From Delphinapterus leucas (Eukaryota; Chordata; Mammalia; Artiodactyla; Monodontidae): 64,000 nt of DNA. The stretch spans positions 80,774,695 to 80,838,694 of the forward strand of contig NW_022098066.1 in NCBI RefSeq assembly GCF_002288925.2. Direction: 5' to 3'. The translations under genes and the position numbers were made by a program. Shown piece by piece: positions 23,589 to 36,541 of the stretch. The notes beneath the pieces are model-generated. The model did no database searches and had not been told where the DNA came from. It saw only the letters and a list, made by a program, of their open reading frames with translations. Positions within the stretch are counted from its first letter, which is position 1; each line of letters begins with the position of its first letter.

Positions 23589-26105
23589 GGATGCCCATTG
23601 TCACCACTTTTATTCAACATAGTTTTGGAAGTCCTAGCCACAGCAATCAGAGAAGAAAAAGAAATAAAATGAATACAAATTGGAAAAGAAGTAAAACTGT
23701 CACTGTTTGCAGATGACATGATAATATACATAGAAAATCCCAAAGATGCTACCAGAAAACTATGAGAGCTCATCAGTGAATCTGGTAAAGTTTCAGGATA
23801 CAAAATTAATACATAGAAATCTCTTGCATTCCTATACACTGACAACAAAAGATCAGAAAGAGAGATTAAAGAAACAGTCCCATTTACCATTGCAACAGAA
23901 AGAATAAAATACCTAGGAATAAACCTGCCTAAGGAGGCAAAAGACCTGTACTCAGAAAACTATAAATTACTGATGAAAAAAATCAAAGATGACACAAACA
24001 GTTGGAAAGATATACCATGTTCTTGGATTGGAAGAATCACAATATTCATTGTGACAATGAATATACTACCCAAAGCAATCTACAGATTCAATGCAAACTC
24101 TATCAAATTACCAATAGCATTTTTCACAGAATTAGAACAAAAATTTTACAATTTGTATGGAAACACAAAAGACCCTGAATAGCCAAAGCAATCTTGAGAA
24201 AGAAAAATGGAGCTGGAGGAATCAGGCTCCCTGACTTCAGACTATACTACAAAGCTACAGCAATCAAAACAGTATGGTACTGGCACAAAAAAAGAAATAT
24301 AGATCAATGGAATAAGACAGTAAGTCCAGAGATAAACCCACACACTTATGGTCACCTAATCTATGGCAAAGGAGGCAGGAATTACAATGGAGAAAAGACA
24401 GCCTCTTCAATAGTGGTGCTGGGAAAACTGGACAGCTACATGTAAAAGAATGAAATTGGAACATTCTCTAACATCATACAAAAAAATAAACTCAAAATGG
24501 ATTAAAGGGCTTCCCTGGTGGCACAGTGGATAAGAATCTACCTGCCAATGCAGGGGACACAGTTTCGATCCCTGGTCCGGGAAGATTATATATGCCACGG
24601 AGCAACTAAGCCCATGCACCACAACTACTGAGCCTGCACTCTAGAACCCGCAAGCCACAGTACTGAAGCCCGTGTGCCTAGAGCCCAGGCTCCACAACAA
24701 GAGAAGCCACCACAATGAGAAGCCTGCACACCACAACAAAGAGTAGCCCCTGCTCACCACAATTAGAGAAAGCCCGTGTGCAGCAACAAAGACCCAACAC
24801 AGCCAAAGAGAAAGAAAAAAAAAAGACATAACTTAAAAAAAAGTGGATTAAAGACCTAAATGTAAGGCCAGATACTAGAAAACTTTTACAGGAAAATATA
24901 GTGAGGACACTCTCTGACATAAATCGCAGAAAGATCTTTTTGGATCTACCTCCTAGATTAATGAAAATAAAAACAAAAATAAACAAACGGGACCTAATTA
25001 AACTTCAAAGCTTTTGCACAGCAAAGGAAACCATAAACAAAATGAAAAGGAAACCCTCAGAATGGGAGAAAATATTTGCAAATGAATCAACTGAGAAGGG
25101 ATTAATCTCCAAAATATACAAACAGCTCATGCAGCTCTATGTCAAAAAGACAAACAACCCAATCAAAAAATGGGCAGAAAATCTAAAAAGACAGTTTTCC
25201 AAAGAAAATATACGGATGGCCAAAAAGTACATGAAAAGATGCTCAGCGTCACTAATTATTAGAGAAATGCAAGTCAAAACTACAATGAGATATCACCTCA
25301 TACCAGTCAGAATGGCCATCATCAAAAAACCTACAAACAATAAATGCTGGAGAGGGTGTGGAGAAAAGGGAACCCTCCTACATTGTTGTTGGGAATACAA
25401 ACTGGTACAACCACTATGGAGAACAGTATGCAGGTTCCTTCAAAAAATGAAAATAGAGCTACCATATGAACCAGCAATCCCACTCCTGGGCATATATCTG
25501 AAGAAAATCATAATTCAAAAAGATACATGCACCCCAATGTTCACTGCAGCATTATTCACAATAGCCAGGACATGGAAGCAACCTAAATGTCCATCATCAG
25601 AGGAATGGATAAAGAAAATGTGGTATATATATACAATGGACTATCACTCAGCCATAAAAAAGAATGATGTAATGCCATTTGCAGCAACATGGATGGACCT
25701 AGAGATTGTCATACCAAGTGAGGTAAGTCAGAAAAAGACAAATATCATGTGATATCACTTAAATGCGGAATCTAAAAAAAGGCTACAAATGAGCTTATCT
25801 ACAAAACTGAAATAGAGTTACATATGTAGAAAATAAACTTATGTTTACTAGGGAGTAAAGATGGGGGAAAGGATAAATTGGAAGATTGGGATTGATACAT
25901 ATACACTATTATATATAAAATAGATAACTAATAAGGATCTACTGTATAGCACAGGGAACTCTACTCAATACTCTGTAAGGCCTGTATGGGAAAAGAATCT
26001 AAAAAGAGTGGATATATGTATTTGTATAACAGATTCACTTTGCTGTACACCTGAAACTAACACAACATTATAAATGAATTATACCCGAATAAATTTTTTT
26101 TAAAT
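23589..26105 (+). mobile_element. First L1 of the composite, 5'-truncated
   Basis: It begins inside the reverse transcriptase and includes the FADD catalytic motif ('tttgcagatgacatgat' near 23708). It has several stops and runs to the 3' UTR at about 26100. The longest open piece (24901-25752, 283 codons) is the ORF2 C-terminal part with the CCHC-like '[15 protein letters not shown]' region. Endonuclease and ORF1 are absent, so it cannot move on its own. Confidence 0.9.
24498..24853 (+). mobile_element. CHR-type SINE, long form, in the first L1
   Basis: The target tggattaaag is duplicated at 24498-24507 and 24844-24853. The head is 'ggcttccctggtggcacag' and the B box 'gtttcgatccc'. The tail is unusual: an A run, then 'gacataactt', then a second A run. 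Confidence 0.9.
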
Positions 26106-26111
26106 GAAAAA

Positions 26112-28242
26112 AAAGAAAGAGAAATTAAGGAAACAATTCCATTCACCATCGCATCAAAAAGAATAAAATACCTAGGAATAAACTTACCTAAGGAGACAAA
26201 AGACCTCTACTCTGAAAACTATAAAACACTGATGGAAGAAACCAAAGATGGCAAAATCGATGGAAAGATATACCATGTTCTTGGACTGGAAGAATCAATA
26301 TTGTCAAAGTGACAATAATACCCAAGGCAGTCTACAGATTCATTGCAATCCCTATCAAATTACCAATGGCAGTTTTCACAGAACTAAAACAAAAAATTTC
26401 ACAATTTATATGGAAACACAAAAGACCCTGAATAGCCAAAGGAATCCTGAGGAAAAAGAAACAGGAGCTGGAGGAATCAGGCTCCCTGACTTCAGACTAT
26501 AGTACAAAACTACAGTAATCAAAATAGTATGGTACTGGGCTTTCCAGTACCACTGGGCACAGTGGTTGAGAGTCCACCTGCCGATGCAGGGGACACAGGT
26601 TCATGCCCTGGTCCGGGAAGATCCCACATGCCGCAGAGCAGCTGGGCCCATGAGCCATGGTCGCTGAGCCTGCATGTCTGGAGCCTGTGCTCTGCAACGG
26701 GAGAGGCCACAACAGTGAGAGGCCTGCGTACTGCAAAAATTTAATAATAATAATAATAATAATAATAATATGGTACTGGTGCAAAAACAGAAATATAGAT
26801 CAATGGAACAGGATAGAAAGCCCAGAAATAAGCTCACACACCTACAGTCAATTAATCTATGACAAAGGAGGCAAGAATATACAATGGAGAAAAGACAGTC
26901 TCTTCAATAAGTGGTGCTGGGAAAACAGGATAGCTAAATGTAAAAGAAAGAAATTATAACATTCTCTAACACCATATACAAAAATTAACTCGAAATGGAT
27001 CAAAGACCTAAATGTAAGGCCAGACACCATAAAACTCTTAGAGGAAAACATAGACAGAACGCTCTTTGACATAAATCGCAGCAAGATCTTTTTTGATCCA
27101 CCTCCTAGAGTAATGAAAACAAAAATAAACAGATGGGACCTACTTAAACTTAAAAGCTTCTTCACAGCACAGGAAACCATAAACAAAACGAAAAGACCAC
27201 CCACAGAATGGGAGAAAATATTTGCAAATGAAGCAACCAACAAGGGATTAATCTCCAAAATATATGTACAACTCATGCAGCTCTATGTCAAAAAAATAAA
27301 CAACCCAATCAAAAAATGGTTAGAAAATCTAAATAGATATTTCTCCAAAGAAAACATACAGACGGCCAAAAAGTACATGAAAAGATGCTCAACATCACTG
27401 ATTATCAGAGAAATGCAAGTCAAAACTACAATGAGGTGTCACCTCACACAGGTCAGAATAGCCATCATCAGAAGTCTACAAACAATGAATGCTGGAGAGG
27501 ATGTGGAGAAAAGGGAACCCTCCTACATTGTCTGTGGGAACATAAATTGGTAAAACTACTATGGAGGTCCCCTCAAAAAATGAATACAGAGCTACCATGT
27601 GATCCAGCAATCCCACTCCTAGGTATATATCCAGAGAAAGCCAAAATCCGAAAGTATACATGCACCCCAGTGTTCATTGCAGCACTATTTTTGATAACCA
27701 AGACAGAGAAGCAACCTAAATGTCCATCGTCAGAGGAATGGATAAAGAAGATGTGGTACATATATACAATGGACTATCACTCAGCCATAAAAAAGAATGA
27801 AATAATGCTATTTGCAGCAACTTGGATGGACCTAGAGATTATTATAGTAAGTGACGTAAATCAGACAAAGACAAATATATGATTATCACTCATGTGGAAT
27901 CTAATTTAAAAAGATACAAATGAACTTATTTACAAAACAGAAACAGACTTACAGATATCAAAAACAAACTTATGGTTACCAAAGGGGAAACATGGAGGGG
28001 AGAGACAAATTAGGAGTTTGGGATGAACATACACACACTACTATATATAAGATAGATAACAAACAAGGGCTTACTGTATAGCACAGGGAACTCTACTCAT
28101 TACTCTGTGATAACTTATATATGAGAAAAGAATCTAAAAAAAGAATGAATATACGTATATGTATAACTGAAGCACTTTGCTGTACATCTGAAACTAACAC
28201 AAAATCAAAATCAACTATACTCCAATAAAATTAAAATTTTAA
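26112..28242 (+). mobile_element. Second L1 of the composite, 5'-truncated
   Basis: It starts at the ORF2 segment 'agagaaattaaggaaacaat', about 270 bp further into the element than the first copy, and runs to a complete 3' end near 28242. The open pieces at 27113-27553 and 27385-27882 are overlapping ORF2 C-terminal fragments separated by a frameshift. It is similar in sequence to the first copy but not identical. Confidence 0.9.
26528..26779 (+). mobile_element. CHR-type SINE, short form, with (TAA)n tail
   Basis: The target tatggtactgg is duplicated exactly at 26528-26538 and 26769-26779 within the second L1. The element ends not in a plain A run but in about nine TAA/ATA units (26741-26770). 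Confidence 0.93.
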
Positions 28243-28770
28243 AAAAAGTATGATACAGCGGCCCATCAGCCTGGTCTCTATTTAAAACAAATTTGAAAGA
28301 AAATAACAATGAAGAATTTTCATGTCCTTTGGATTTATATTTTGATCATTTCTCATTTGGGAAGGCTATCATCTAAATAAGAAGGGACAAGATAACTACA
28401 GTGGTAAATTTTAGGAACAAAGATTGGTGGAAGAGTAAACAAAAAGACAACATAGTAAATAATCTGGGAAATTATGTAGGAAAAGAAGAAAAGAGAAGAG
28501 GAGGTAGACAGGAGAGTTATTCAAACAATATACAAAGAAAAGAGTTAGATTCAGGGGTTCAGATTTAAAAATATTCTTTAGCCTCTATTATGGGCCTGCC
28601 TATATCTTAGGCTTTAAACAAAATGTAAAAGACCTCTGCTTTAAAGGAACTTACATTCTAGTTGTTATCTATCAGTTAAGATTAGGTTGTCTGCATTAAA
28701 AAAAGTTTAAAAAATGAAAAAAAATCACATTTTCCCCTCTAACATAAAAAACAAAACTGAATATAAATAA
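28243..28770 (+). other. Non-L1 tail of the composite insertion (candidate 3' transduction)
   Basis: It lies inside the outer target duplication yet shows no L1 identity. It contains an L2-like antisense patch at about 28570-28670 ('aaggaacttacattctagt') and ends in a degenerate A-rich stretch with an aataaa-like signal just before the second target copy. It could be genomic DNA carried along by read-through of the L1 polyadenylation signal. Confidence 0.5.
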
Positions 28771-29481
28771 AATTAATGATATAAAGTTGTTATAATATTC
28801 TCCATTATTTTTATCACTGAAAGAATGTAATTATATCTCTTCCTTCATTCTGAAGGTTGTATATGTATGCTTGCTCGCTTTTGTCTTGAGTAATCTTTCC
28901 AGAGGCTTGCCAATTTTATTAGTCTTTTCTAGGAACAACTCTGAGATTTTTTATTCTTTCTATTGTATTTTCTTTTTTATTATTTTCTGCTCTTTGTTAT
29001 TTCCTCTATTTTCTATGTTGTAGTTGATGTTATCAAATTTATAAAGTCGAGTGTGTAGTACATTAATTTAACCTTTTCTATTTACTAATAATTTAAGCCC
29101 TCATATTTCCATCCAAGTGCTATTTTAGCTTTATATCACAAGTTTTGATTAGTATTTTACTACTGTTATATCTTCTAATTGTCATTTCTTTTTGTCCTGT
29201 AAGTTATTAGAAATGTGATTTTGTTTCCAAATGTATGAACTTTTTAACATTTGTTTTTAACTTAATTGTATAAAGATTAATTTGTTCTAAATGATATTTA
29301 TTCTTTGAAATTACTGACATACACTTAATAGCCAAATCTGTGTTTTATTTTTGTCAATGTTTTATGTGTACTTAAAATTGAGTATTCCTCAATTGGTGGA
29401 AGCAATGTCCTGTGTAAAGGTAAGACTGAGCTTGTATTTTCATTTTTTTTCAAAATTCCTGCTGATATTTTTGCCTGGTCT

Positions 29482-29794
29482 GAGGATATGGGGAGGGGGA
29501 AGGGTAAACTGTGACAAAGTGAGAGAGGGACATGGACATTTATACAATACCAAATGTAAAACAGATAGCTAGTGGGAAGTAGCCGCATAGCACAGGGAGA
29601 TCAGCTCAGGTGCTTTGTGGCCGCCTGGAGGGGTGGGATAGGGAGGGTGGGAGGGAGGGAGACGCAAGAGGGAAGAGATATGGGAACATATGTATATGTA
29701 TAACTGATTCACTTTGTTATAAAGCAGAAACTAACACACCATTGTAAAGCAATTATACTCCAATAAAGATATAAAAAAATATATATATATATAT
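29482..29794 (+). mobile_element. Short L1 3'-end insertion (cetartiodactyl type)
   Basis: 3' UTR only: 'gggaagtagccgcatagcac', 'cacagggagatcagctcagg', 'gcagaaactaacacaccat', 'ctccaataaagata', followed by an (AT)n tail. The old host L1 stops at its left edge and resumes at about 29792. Confidence 0.88.
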
Positions 29795-29811
29795 CAATTA
29801 TTTAGAAAGGT

Positions 29812-29868
29812 GTTAAAATCTCTCTCAAGGTAAAATCTCTCCTTAAAAGGTAAAATCTCTCTCCTTAA
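29812..29868. repeat. Three imperfect tandem copies of a 17-20-bp unit
   Basis: The unit 'ggtaaaatctctctcctt' recurs three times with small changes, within the old host L1. Only one copy fits the L1 pattern, so this is a local expansion. Confidence 0.8.
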
Positions 29869-31251
29869 ATTCATCCTTGAAGTTTTATCAAATTTTGCTT
29901 TATATACGTTATGTCATTTGACTCATACATGTTTAGAATTATTATGCCTTATTATTATTTTCATATTAGTGATATTGTCATATCACTAGTTAGTAGTGAT
30001 ATAAAACTTATCATTATGTAGTGATTCTGTTGCTTTTGCAGAATGATTTTTGCCTTAAAGTCTATTATTTTTTATGTTACTAAGGCTAATCAAACTTTCA
30101 TTTGGATAGTTTTTGCCTGGTTCACCTATTTTCATCCTTTTCAAGCTTTTTGTATTCTTTTTGTTTAATAGCAAATAATCATTTAAGAAATTCAGTCCAG
30201 AAGTCTCTGTCTAATTTTAGAGCATATACACTGATTATTATCAACATTTAGGTTTATTTCTACCATATTATTTTGTACTTCTCTTTGTTCTGCTTTTCTA
30301 GCTATCTGTAGTTTTTTTCCTCCTTTCTTGACATTTTATTATTATTATGTTTATTTGCTGAGGCTTTTCTTGATTGCTTCATTTTCACCCTCTACTAGTA
30401 TGCAAGTTATACACTCCATTGCTATTCTTTTAAAGGTCACCTTACAAATTTTAACATGCATACTTGAATTATCAAAGTCTCCTCCCAAACAAAACAAGGA
30501 CTTTAGACCACTTTAAATTTCATCAACCCTTTGTCATTTATACACTGCTGTTGGGTAGTATTTCATTCCATTTTGTCCCCTCCTTAACAAGATCGTCAAT
30601 GTTTGTTTGCTTAGATACTTAGATTTATCCACTATTTGGGTTATTCTTTGCCCATCATTTCTTCTTTTAATTCACATCTTTCCTCTTCTATTTTCCCTTC
30701 TTTGTGCAGTTCACCCCTTATAATTTATTTTAATGATAATCTGTTGGAGATAAAATAGATTTTATTTGTATGAAAAAGTATTTATGTTACTAAATTCTTA
30801 GAAGATAATTTCATTTGGCATATGATTCTAAGCTGATGATAACTTCCTTTCAGAATGTTGAAGTAATTATTCTCCAGTTTTCTGGTTTCCATGGTTACTG
30901 ACAAGTCAGCAATAAGATTATTTGTTGTTTCTTTGTGTTGCTGTTATGCCCTCTCTGGTTTTATCAGGGTCTTCTCCTCATCTTTGATTTTCTACAGTGT
31001 CATTATGATATATCTAGTAATGACTGCTTTTTATTTATCCTGCTTGGGATTCATTCTGCTTCCTGAATCTGTCAATTAATATCTTTAATAAATTATGGAA
31101 ATTTTCTCAGCAAGTATGTCTTCACATATTTCGTCTCATCCATTTTTCCTATTGTTTTCATTTGAAATTCCAAGATGTATGTTTGATCTTCTTACTCTAT
31201 CCTTACATTTATTACTTGTCTTATATTTTCCATATCTTTGTTTCTCTTTGC

Positions 31252-32380
31252 AGGCATGCCTCAGTGATATTGAGGGTTCAGTTCCATACTACTGCAATAA
31301 AGCAAATACTGCAATAAGCAAGTCATATGAATTTTAAAACTTCCCAGTGTATATCAAAGTTGTGTTCACACTACACTGTAATCTAGTAAGTGTGCAGTAG
31401 CATTATGTCTAAAAAACAATGTACATACCTTAACTAAAAATGGAGCTACCATATGATCCAGCAATCCCACTCCTGGGCATATATCCAGAGAAAACCATAA
31501 TTCGAAAGGATACATGCACCCCAGTGTTCATTGCAGCACCATTCACAATAGCCAGGACATGGAAGTTACCTAAATGTTCATTGACAGAGGAATGGATAAA
31601 GAAGATATGGTACACATATACAATGGAATATTACTCAGCCATAAAAAGAATGAAATAATGCCATTTGCAGCAACATGGATGGACCTAGAGATGATCATAC
31701 TAAGTGAAGTAAGTCAGACAGAGAAAGACAAATATCATATGATATCACTTATATGTGGAATCTTAAAAAATGGTACAAATAAACTTATTTAAGGAACAGA
31801 AATAGAATCACAGATGCAGGAACCAAATTTCTGGTTATTGGGGGGAAAGGATAAATTGGGAGACTGGGATTGACATATACACACTACTATATATAAAATA
31901 GATAACTAATAAGGACCTACTGTATAGCACAGGGAACTACTCAATACTTTGTAATGGCCTATGTGGAAAAAGCATCTAAAGAAGAGTGGATATATATGTA
32001 TATGTATAACTGGTTCACTTTGCTGTACGCCGGAAACTAACGCAACATTGTAAATCAACTATACTCCAATAAAAATTTAAAAAAAATACTTCACTGCTAA
32101 AAAGTGCTAACCGTCATCTGAATCTTCAGCGATTTGTAATTTTTTGCAATAATAGCATCAAAGAGCATTGATCACAGATCACCAAAAACTTATAATGATA
32201 ATAAAAAAGTTTGAAATATTGTGAGAATTACCAAAATGTGAAAAAAAAAATGCTGTTGGAAAAATGGTGCTGATAGACTTGCTCAACACAGGGTTGACAC
32301 AAACCTTCAATTTGTAAAATACATAGTATCTGAGAAGCATAATTCAGCAAAGTGCAATAAAACAAGGTATGCCTGTACTA
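31252..32380. mobile_element. Tigger-like DNA transposon (TcMar-Tigger MITE), interrupted
   Basis: The terminal inverted repeats are caggcatgcctcagtgat at the left and 'aaggtatgcctg' followed by ta at the right. The body contains 'gcaataaagcaaatactgc' and 'gcaaagtgcaataaaacaa', typical of short Tigger relatives. An L1 splits it at about 31438-32085. It has no transposase. Confidence 0.8.
31438..32085 (+). mobile_element. 5'-truncated L1 inside the Tigger-like element
   Basis: The ORF2 C terminus ('gagctaccatatgatccagc') through the 3' UTR ('gtacgccggaaactaacgca', 'ctatactccaataaaa'). The Tigger sequence stops at 'taactaaaaa' and continues at 'tacttcactgctaaaaag', close to the uninterrupted family pattern. 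Confidence 0.88.
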
Positions 32381-34564
32381 AATTTTCTGTAATTCATTCA
32401 GATTTATCTTGTATTACACTAATTTTCTCTTCATCCATGTCTAACTTGCTGCTTAATATTTCATTTTTATGAAAATAAAAAAAAACTATTCAATTTTTTT
32501 CGTAAAAAATCTATGTGAATTTTTTTTTTAAATGTGCCTGGTAATTTGAGTGTCTTATTTATTCCTTGATCTATTCAATACTCTTTTATTTCTTTTAACA
32601 CAGTAAGCATGCTTATTTTATATTCTTACCTGATAATTCTACCATTTGAAGCAGTAAGTGTCTCTGAATACATCTTTTGTTACTCATGGAGCATTGCTGC
32701 TTTGGGCATTTTATTATTATTACTTTCTTTGAGTACATATTACTGAAATATTTAAGGCCTGGATTCGAGGTATCTTTCTCTCATAAGCATGTGTATGCTA
32801 TTTCTAAATTTAAAATTTTGCAGATTACAAAACTACAAAGCTTTGAGGGTGGGCTTGCAGTTTTAAATTCTCAGAGAGATTTCATTTTCACCCTCTGCCA
32901 AGGCTAGGACAAGCAAGTTTCTTTGTTGTCACCCTCTCGGGAGTGGACTTTATATATGCACACATTGGGACTATTTCAGCAAAGCTGTACTCCCTTGCAG
33001 TTTCAGCTTTATGTGGGGGCCTACTATTCAATGGCCCACCTCGAGTAAGCCCTAGGCATTCTCTCTAGTCCTTCCACTCCTCACGGGATTGTCAGAATGG
33101 AAGCGCATGGTCACTTTGGTGCTTCCTTACCTTCCCAGTTTCCTGCTTTTCCAGATACTTTGTTTTTGGCCTCTGAGGATGTCTCTTACATTCTTATCAG
33201 CTCATAGTATACTTTAATATATTTTAAAATACAACTTTAGTCAGAATTTTAAAGTTTTTTGTAAGGAGAAGGTTGTTCACTGTACTTAGTGTATCATACT
33301 GTCAGAAGTATTATAACCCATTTTCAAATAATGTCTATTCTAGACAAGGCAGCTTTCAAAATGAAAGTGCAACAGGTTAACCTCTTTCCTCTTAAACTAT
33401 CCCCGCAGTCAAGAACTCCCGTCTGATCAGTTGGTGGATGTCTGGCAATTCTGCTTCAACATATGCAGCCTCAGTAGTATTTGTATCTTTTAGGAAGAAC
33501 ATTCTTTATGTGAACAAGTTTTAAGAATTTATTTTCCTGAAATTGATATTTATTTTTTGCTTATATGTACCAAAAATGAACAAAACCTATTCAGTGATAG
33601 AAACACTTGAGTATAAAGGAGAGAACCTATGGGAGGTGGTAAAATCTCTAAAAAATATGACCATTCAAATATTCTCAGGAAGAGCCAAAGGTAATGTCCT
33701 TTACCCTAATCCCCCCACAAAGACTTTGAAAACTAGTGTAAGCCAAAAATGCAACAGAAGGATCTTCTGAGAGTGAGACGGAATAAATCTTCCAAGCATG
33801 GAATAAATGTCATTGCAATCAAAGGCATTGTCTACCACATGAGAGGAATACTGAGCACATATGCAGAGCATAGGAAATCCTCTAGTCAAAGGTCACACAT
33901 TAATAGGCAACAAACTGTACAAAATCACTTACTGGGGGAACAGCATAGATATAAAATGCAGATTTGAATGGAACCACACCCTACATTTACTCCTTTTTCC
34001 TGGTGTACAAGGCCCTATATTGCCCTTGGGAAATGAACAATGCACTAAGAAATATTAAGGAGGGGCTTTATGGATGGAAACAGATGGAGTGGGCTGCTGG
34101 CAGTATAACGGCTCTGTGAATTGCATTTCTTGAGCATTTTGAAGTGGGATGGGGCAGAAGAGGAAAGCACAAAGAACAAGAGGAAGAAGGTACGGGGCTT
34201 AGGTTTTCAACAGAAAGACTAGTTGTGGCAGCCAGATGGAGAGACGTCTGGGGAGTTTGTTTGGATTTTCTTTGGTTCTTTAAAGGGAAAGCAATTTTGG
34301 CTCTGAGATTCAGAGCCTCTTTATAATTGTTTATAATTGTTAACTCCCCTCACATTTTTATCCAGGAACAGTATGGAATAATGGAAGAGCTTTATATGTA
34401 ACTTCCTGTCAAACTGCTTTAAAGAAAAAATATGACTTTTGTCAATGAGTTACATTTCCAATGCCCATGGAAATGCTGCTGCAAAAGGATCTGTTTTGAA
34501 AATAATCAACTTGAAAATCACAAGTATAATAAGAATAGTTTTATACTAATTAAATTCTATTTAG

Positions 34565-34622
34565 CAGCCCAGGAAAGAAGGGGTAGATATTTTCCAAACC
34601 TCCTAAGTTAAAATTCAGAATG
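34565..34622 (+). repeat. Duplicated ~60-bp segment, copy 1
   Basis: It begins 'cagcccaggaaagaag' and ends 'aaaattcagaatg'. It aligns with 35454-35514 at about 80 percent with one 3-bp gap, while the flanks of the two copies are unrelated. Confidence 0.75.
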
Positions 34623-35453
34623 TTATCAGATTTACATGAAGTAGAATTTTGTTTTTATTTTACTTATCTTTTTCATTCTTGTTGGAAACTTAAGATAGGC
34701 ATTTGTCTGAAAAGATGACATGTACTTTACACAACTTAATCCTTGCTGATTGGAATTCAAGCTGAAATAAACACAGGTGCTGAAACTTTGCAGAAATTCC
34801 AAATACTTACATTCAGCTCAAATATCCAATCTAGAATGTTGTGCCTCTGAAATCAAGAGTTAATCATCCCCTCCCCATGCATTACATATTGTCACCATGA
34901 TTCTGATTAAAATCATAATTCTGATCATGGTTGATAGTTACAACGAGAAGACTTTTTGTGGTGGCAGAGGGATACAATCACCGAAAACGAGACAAAATTA
35001 CCGATTCTTGCTCCTGTAATTATTCCCACAAAGACTCATGTCATGTACTTGATGGTTCCAACAACAGAGCATAAGAAGTCCCTGTAAAATCAATGCTAGC
35101 ACAATGATTGGCACATATAAACATCAATAAGTGGTAGCCATTATGGATTTCATTTTCATTATTATTATTATTGGCCTTATAAAATAGATGTTACCAGTAA
35201 TTTATAATATCTTTGTGCTGATGGTCTCTGATAAACAAAAACCAACTCACTCATATAAAACAACCATGGCTGTTTTCCCTATTATTCTATTCTGGCCACT
35301 AATGCCTCTGGTTCATCTGTAATATTAGATAGAAACCTTGCATATTAATTATATCTCCTTTCTTGACCTCTCACCCACTGGCATCTTTAACTTATTTTTC
35401 TGCTGCTGATGTTGTCTTAATGTTAGGAAACAGAAAGGGTCCTTTCCCTTCTT

Positions 35454-35514
35454 CAGCCCAGGAAAGGAGAAGGAATGGGTATTTTCCAAATCTCCCAAGT
35501 TGAAATTCAGAACG
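35454..35514 (+). repeat. Duplicated ~60-bp segment, copy 2
   Basis: It begins 'cagcccaggaaaggag' and ends 'gaaattcagaacg'. It lies in direct orientation, about 890 bp from copy 1. Confidence 0.75.
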
Positions 35515-36541
35515 AACCTCCCTTAGAAACAAAATCCAAGTGGAAGTAACCAAATGAGTCAGCGACTTTCAGGCCTGTGAAATGTTTTCCATGCTATGAC
35601 AATAAAGAAGCTAGTCAATGGAAGGAGCAGGTGAAGCTGTCCACTGACTCACAGCAAGGAACCCTAAAACCTGGCAATTTCAGACAAGAGCTGGAAAGCA
35701 CCTGGATGAAGAGAGAGAACATTATAGGTGAGAGCGTGGGCACAGGCAAAACATCAAAAAGGAAAAGTCTGTGCTGTGTGTGTGTGTGTGTGTATGTGTT
35801 ATGTTGGTCAGCTGGGGTGGGTTGGGGGGCTACAGCAACAAGACCAACAAGATTGGAATCAAGAGTGTGTTAAAATAAAGATGTGCAGGATATAAGGTTG
35901 GTAGCCAGTATTAAGCCAGATTACAGAGGCTCTCCTTAGAAAATTTCAGAGATGTGAATCATGATCGGTTTGACTCCTGGGTCTTGAACCTATTTAGGTT
36001 TTCCAATAAATCAGTCTCATCTCCATCCATAGGCTCAGTCCTGACCCATGTCAAGGGACACGCAGTCATGCTTCTGGGCCCAGAATGATTGTGTACTCGG
36101 ATTCAATCATCAAGCTTTTGCCTTGTTTCTAGTTCTGAACTCTGCCACTGTGCTCTGATCCTGTTATTTGGATTTCTACCCTGTTTCCCATTCCTGGGTT
36201 CTCACCTTGTCCAGGTGATGATGCTTTCCTCTCACGTTGGCATCATTCCTCCCCCTTTGGCATCTCTGCCCCTTATTCTGGCCCTCTTTATCTCCTTACA
36301 CATTGGATTCTTTCCATGAAAGCTAGTTCCTGTCACTCACACTAGAACTCTTTTATACAGATTTCTTTGAAAATACTACCTGTAACTTGCCCTATGTACT
36401 TTCCTAATAACCACACTGCCACTGTGGGTGTGTCTGTAACAATTCTCTTGTCCTCTCATTTCTTCTCTGTCTGCTGCTTAAGAGATTATAGCTATGTGGA
36501 GATAATTTTTTATTTTGTCACTACTTCACTCAAGGACCTTT

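Larger units (their letters stand above)
23575..28784 (+). mobile_element. Composite 5.2 kb L1 insertion flanked by a 14-bp target duplication
   Basis: The target aattaatgatataa stands at 23575-23588 and again at 28771-28784. The first copy ends exactly where L1 ORF2 sequence begins; after the second, the old host L1 resumes in register. Between them lie two tandem L1s in the same orientation (23589-26105 and 26112-28242), two SINEs, and about 530 bp with no L1 identity (28243-28770). Confidence 0.85.
23215..33300 (-). mobile_element. Old antisense L1M, the host for several nested insertions
   Basis: Removing the insertions leaves one collinear antisense L1: ORF2 from about 23215-23588 and 28771-29480, more ORF2/ORF1 at 29792-31250, and 5' UTR-like sequence at 32380 to about 33300. 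Landmarks in reverse orientation are 'gttgttataatattctcc' (28786), 'cagaggcttgccaatttta' (28901) and 'tttctggtttccatggttac' (30880). Its divergence shows it is much older than the insertions within it. Outer boundaries are approximate. Confidence 0.7.
33301..36526. other. Unassigned flank with local repeats
   Basis: No gene or RNA recognised. It holds a (TG)n microsatellite (about 35774-35796) and the duplicated segment listed separately. Purine-rich stretches lie around 34144-34190. Confidence 0.4.

Noticed and set aside
24901..25752. 283-codon open frame on the plus strand
   Set aside because: It is the ORF2 C-terminal end of a 5'-truncated L1.
35774..35796. CRISPR-like or regulatory array from TG repeats
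   Set aside because: It is a simple dinucleotide microsatellite with no spacers; the window is mammalian.
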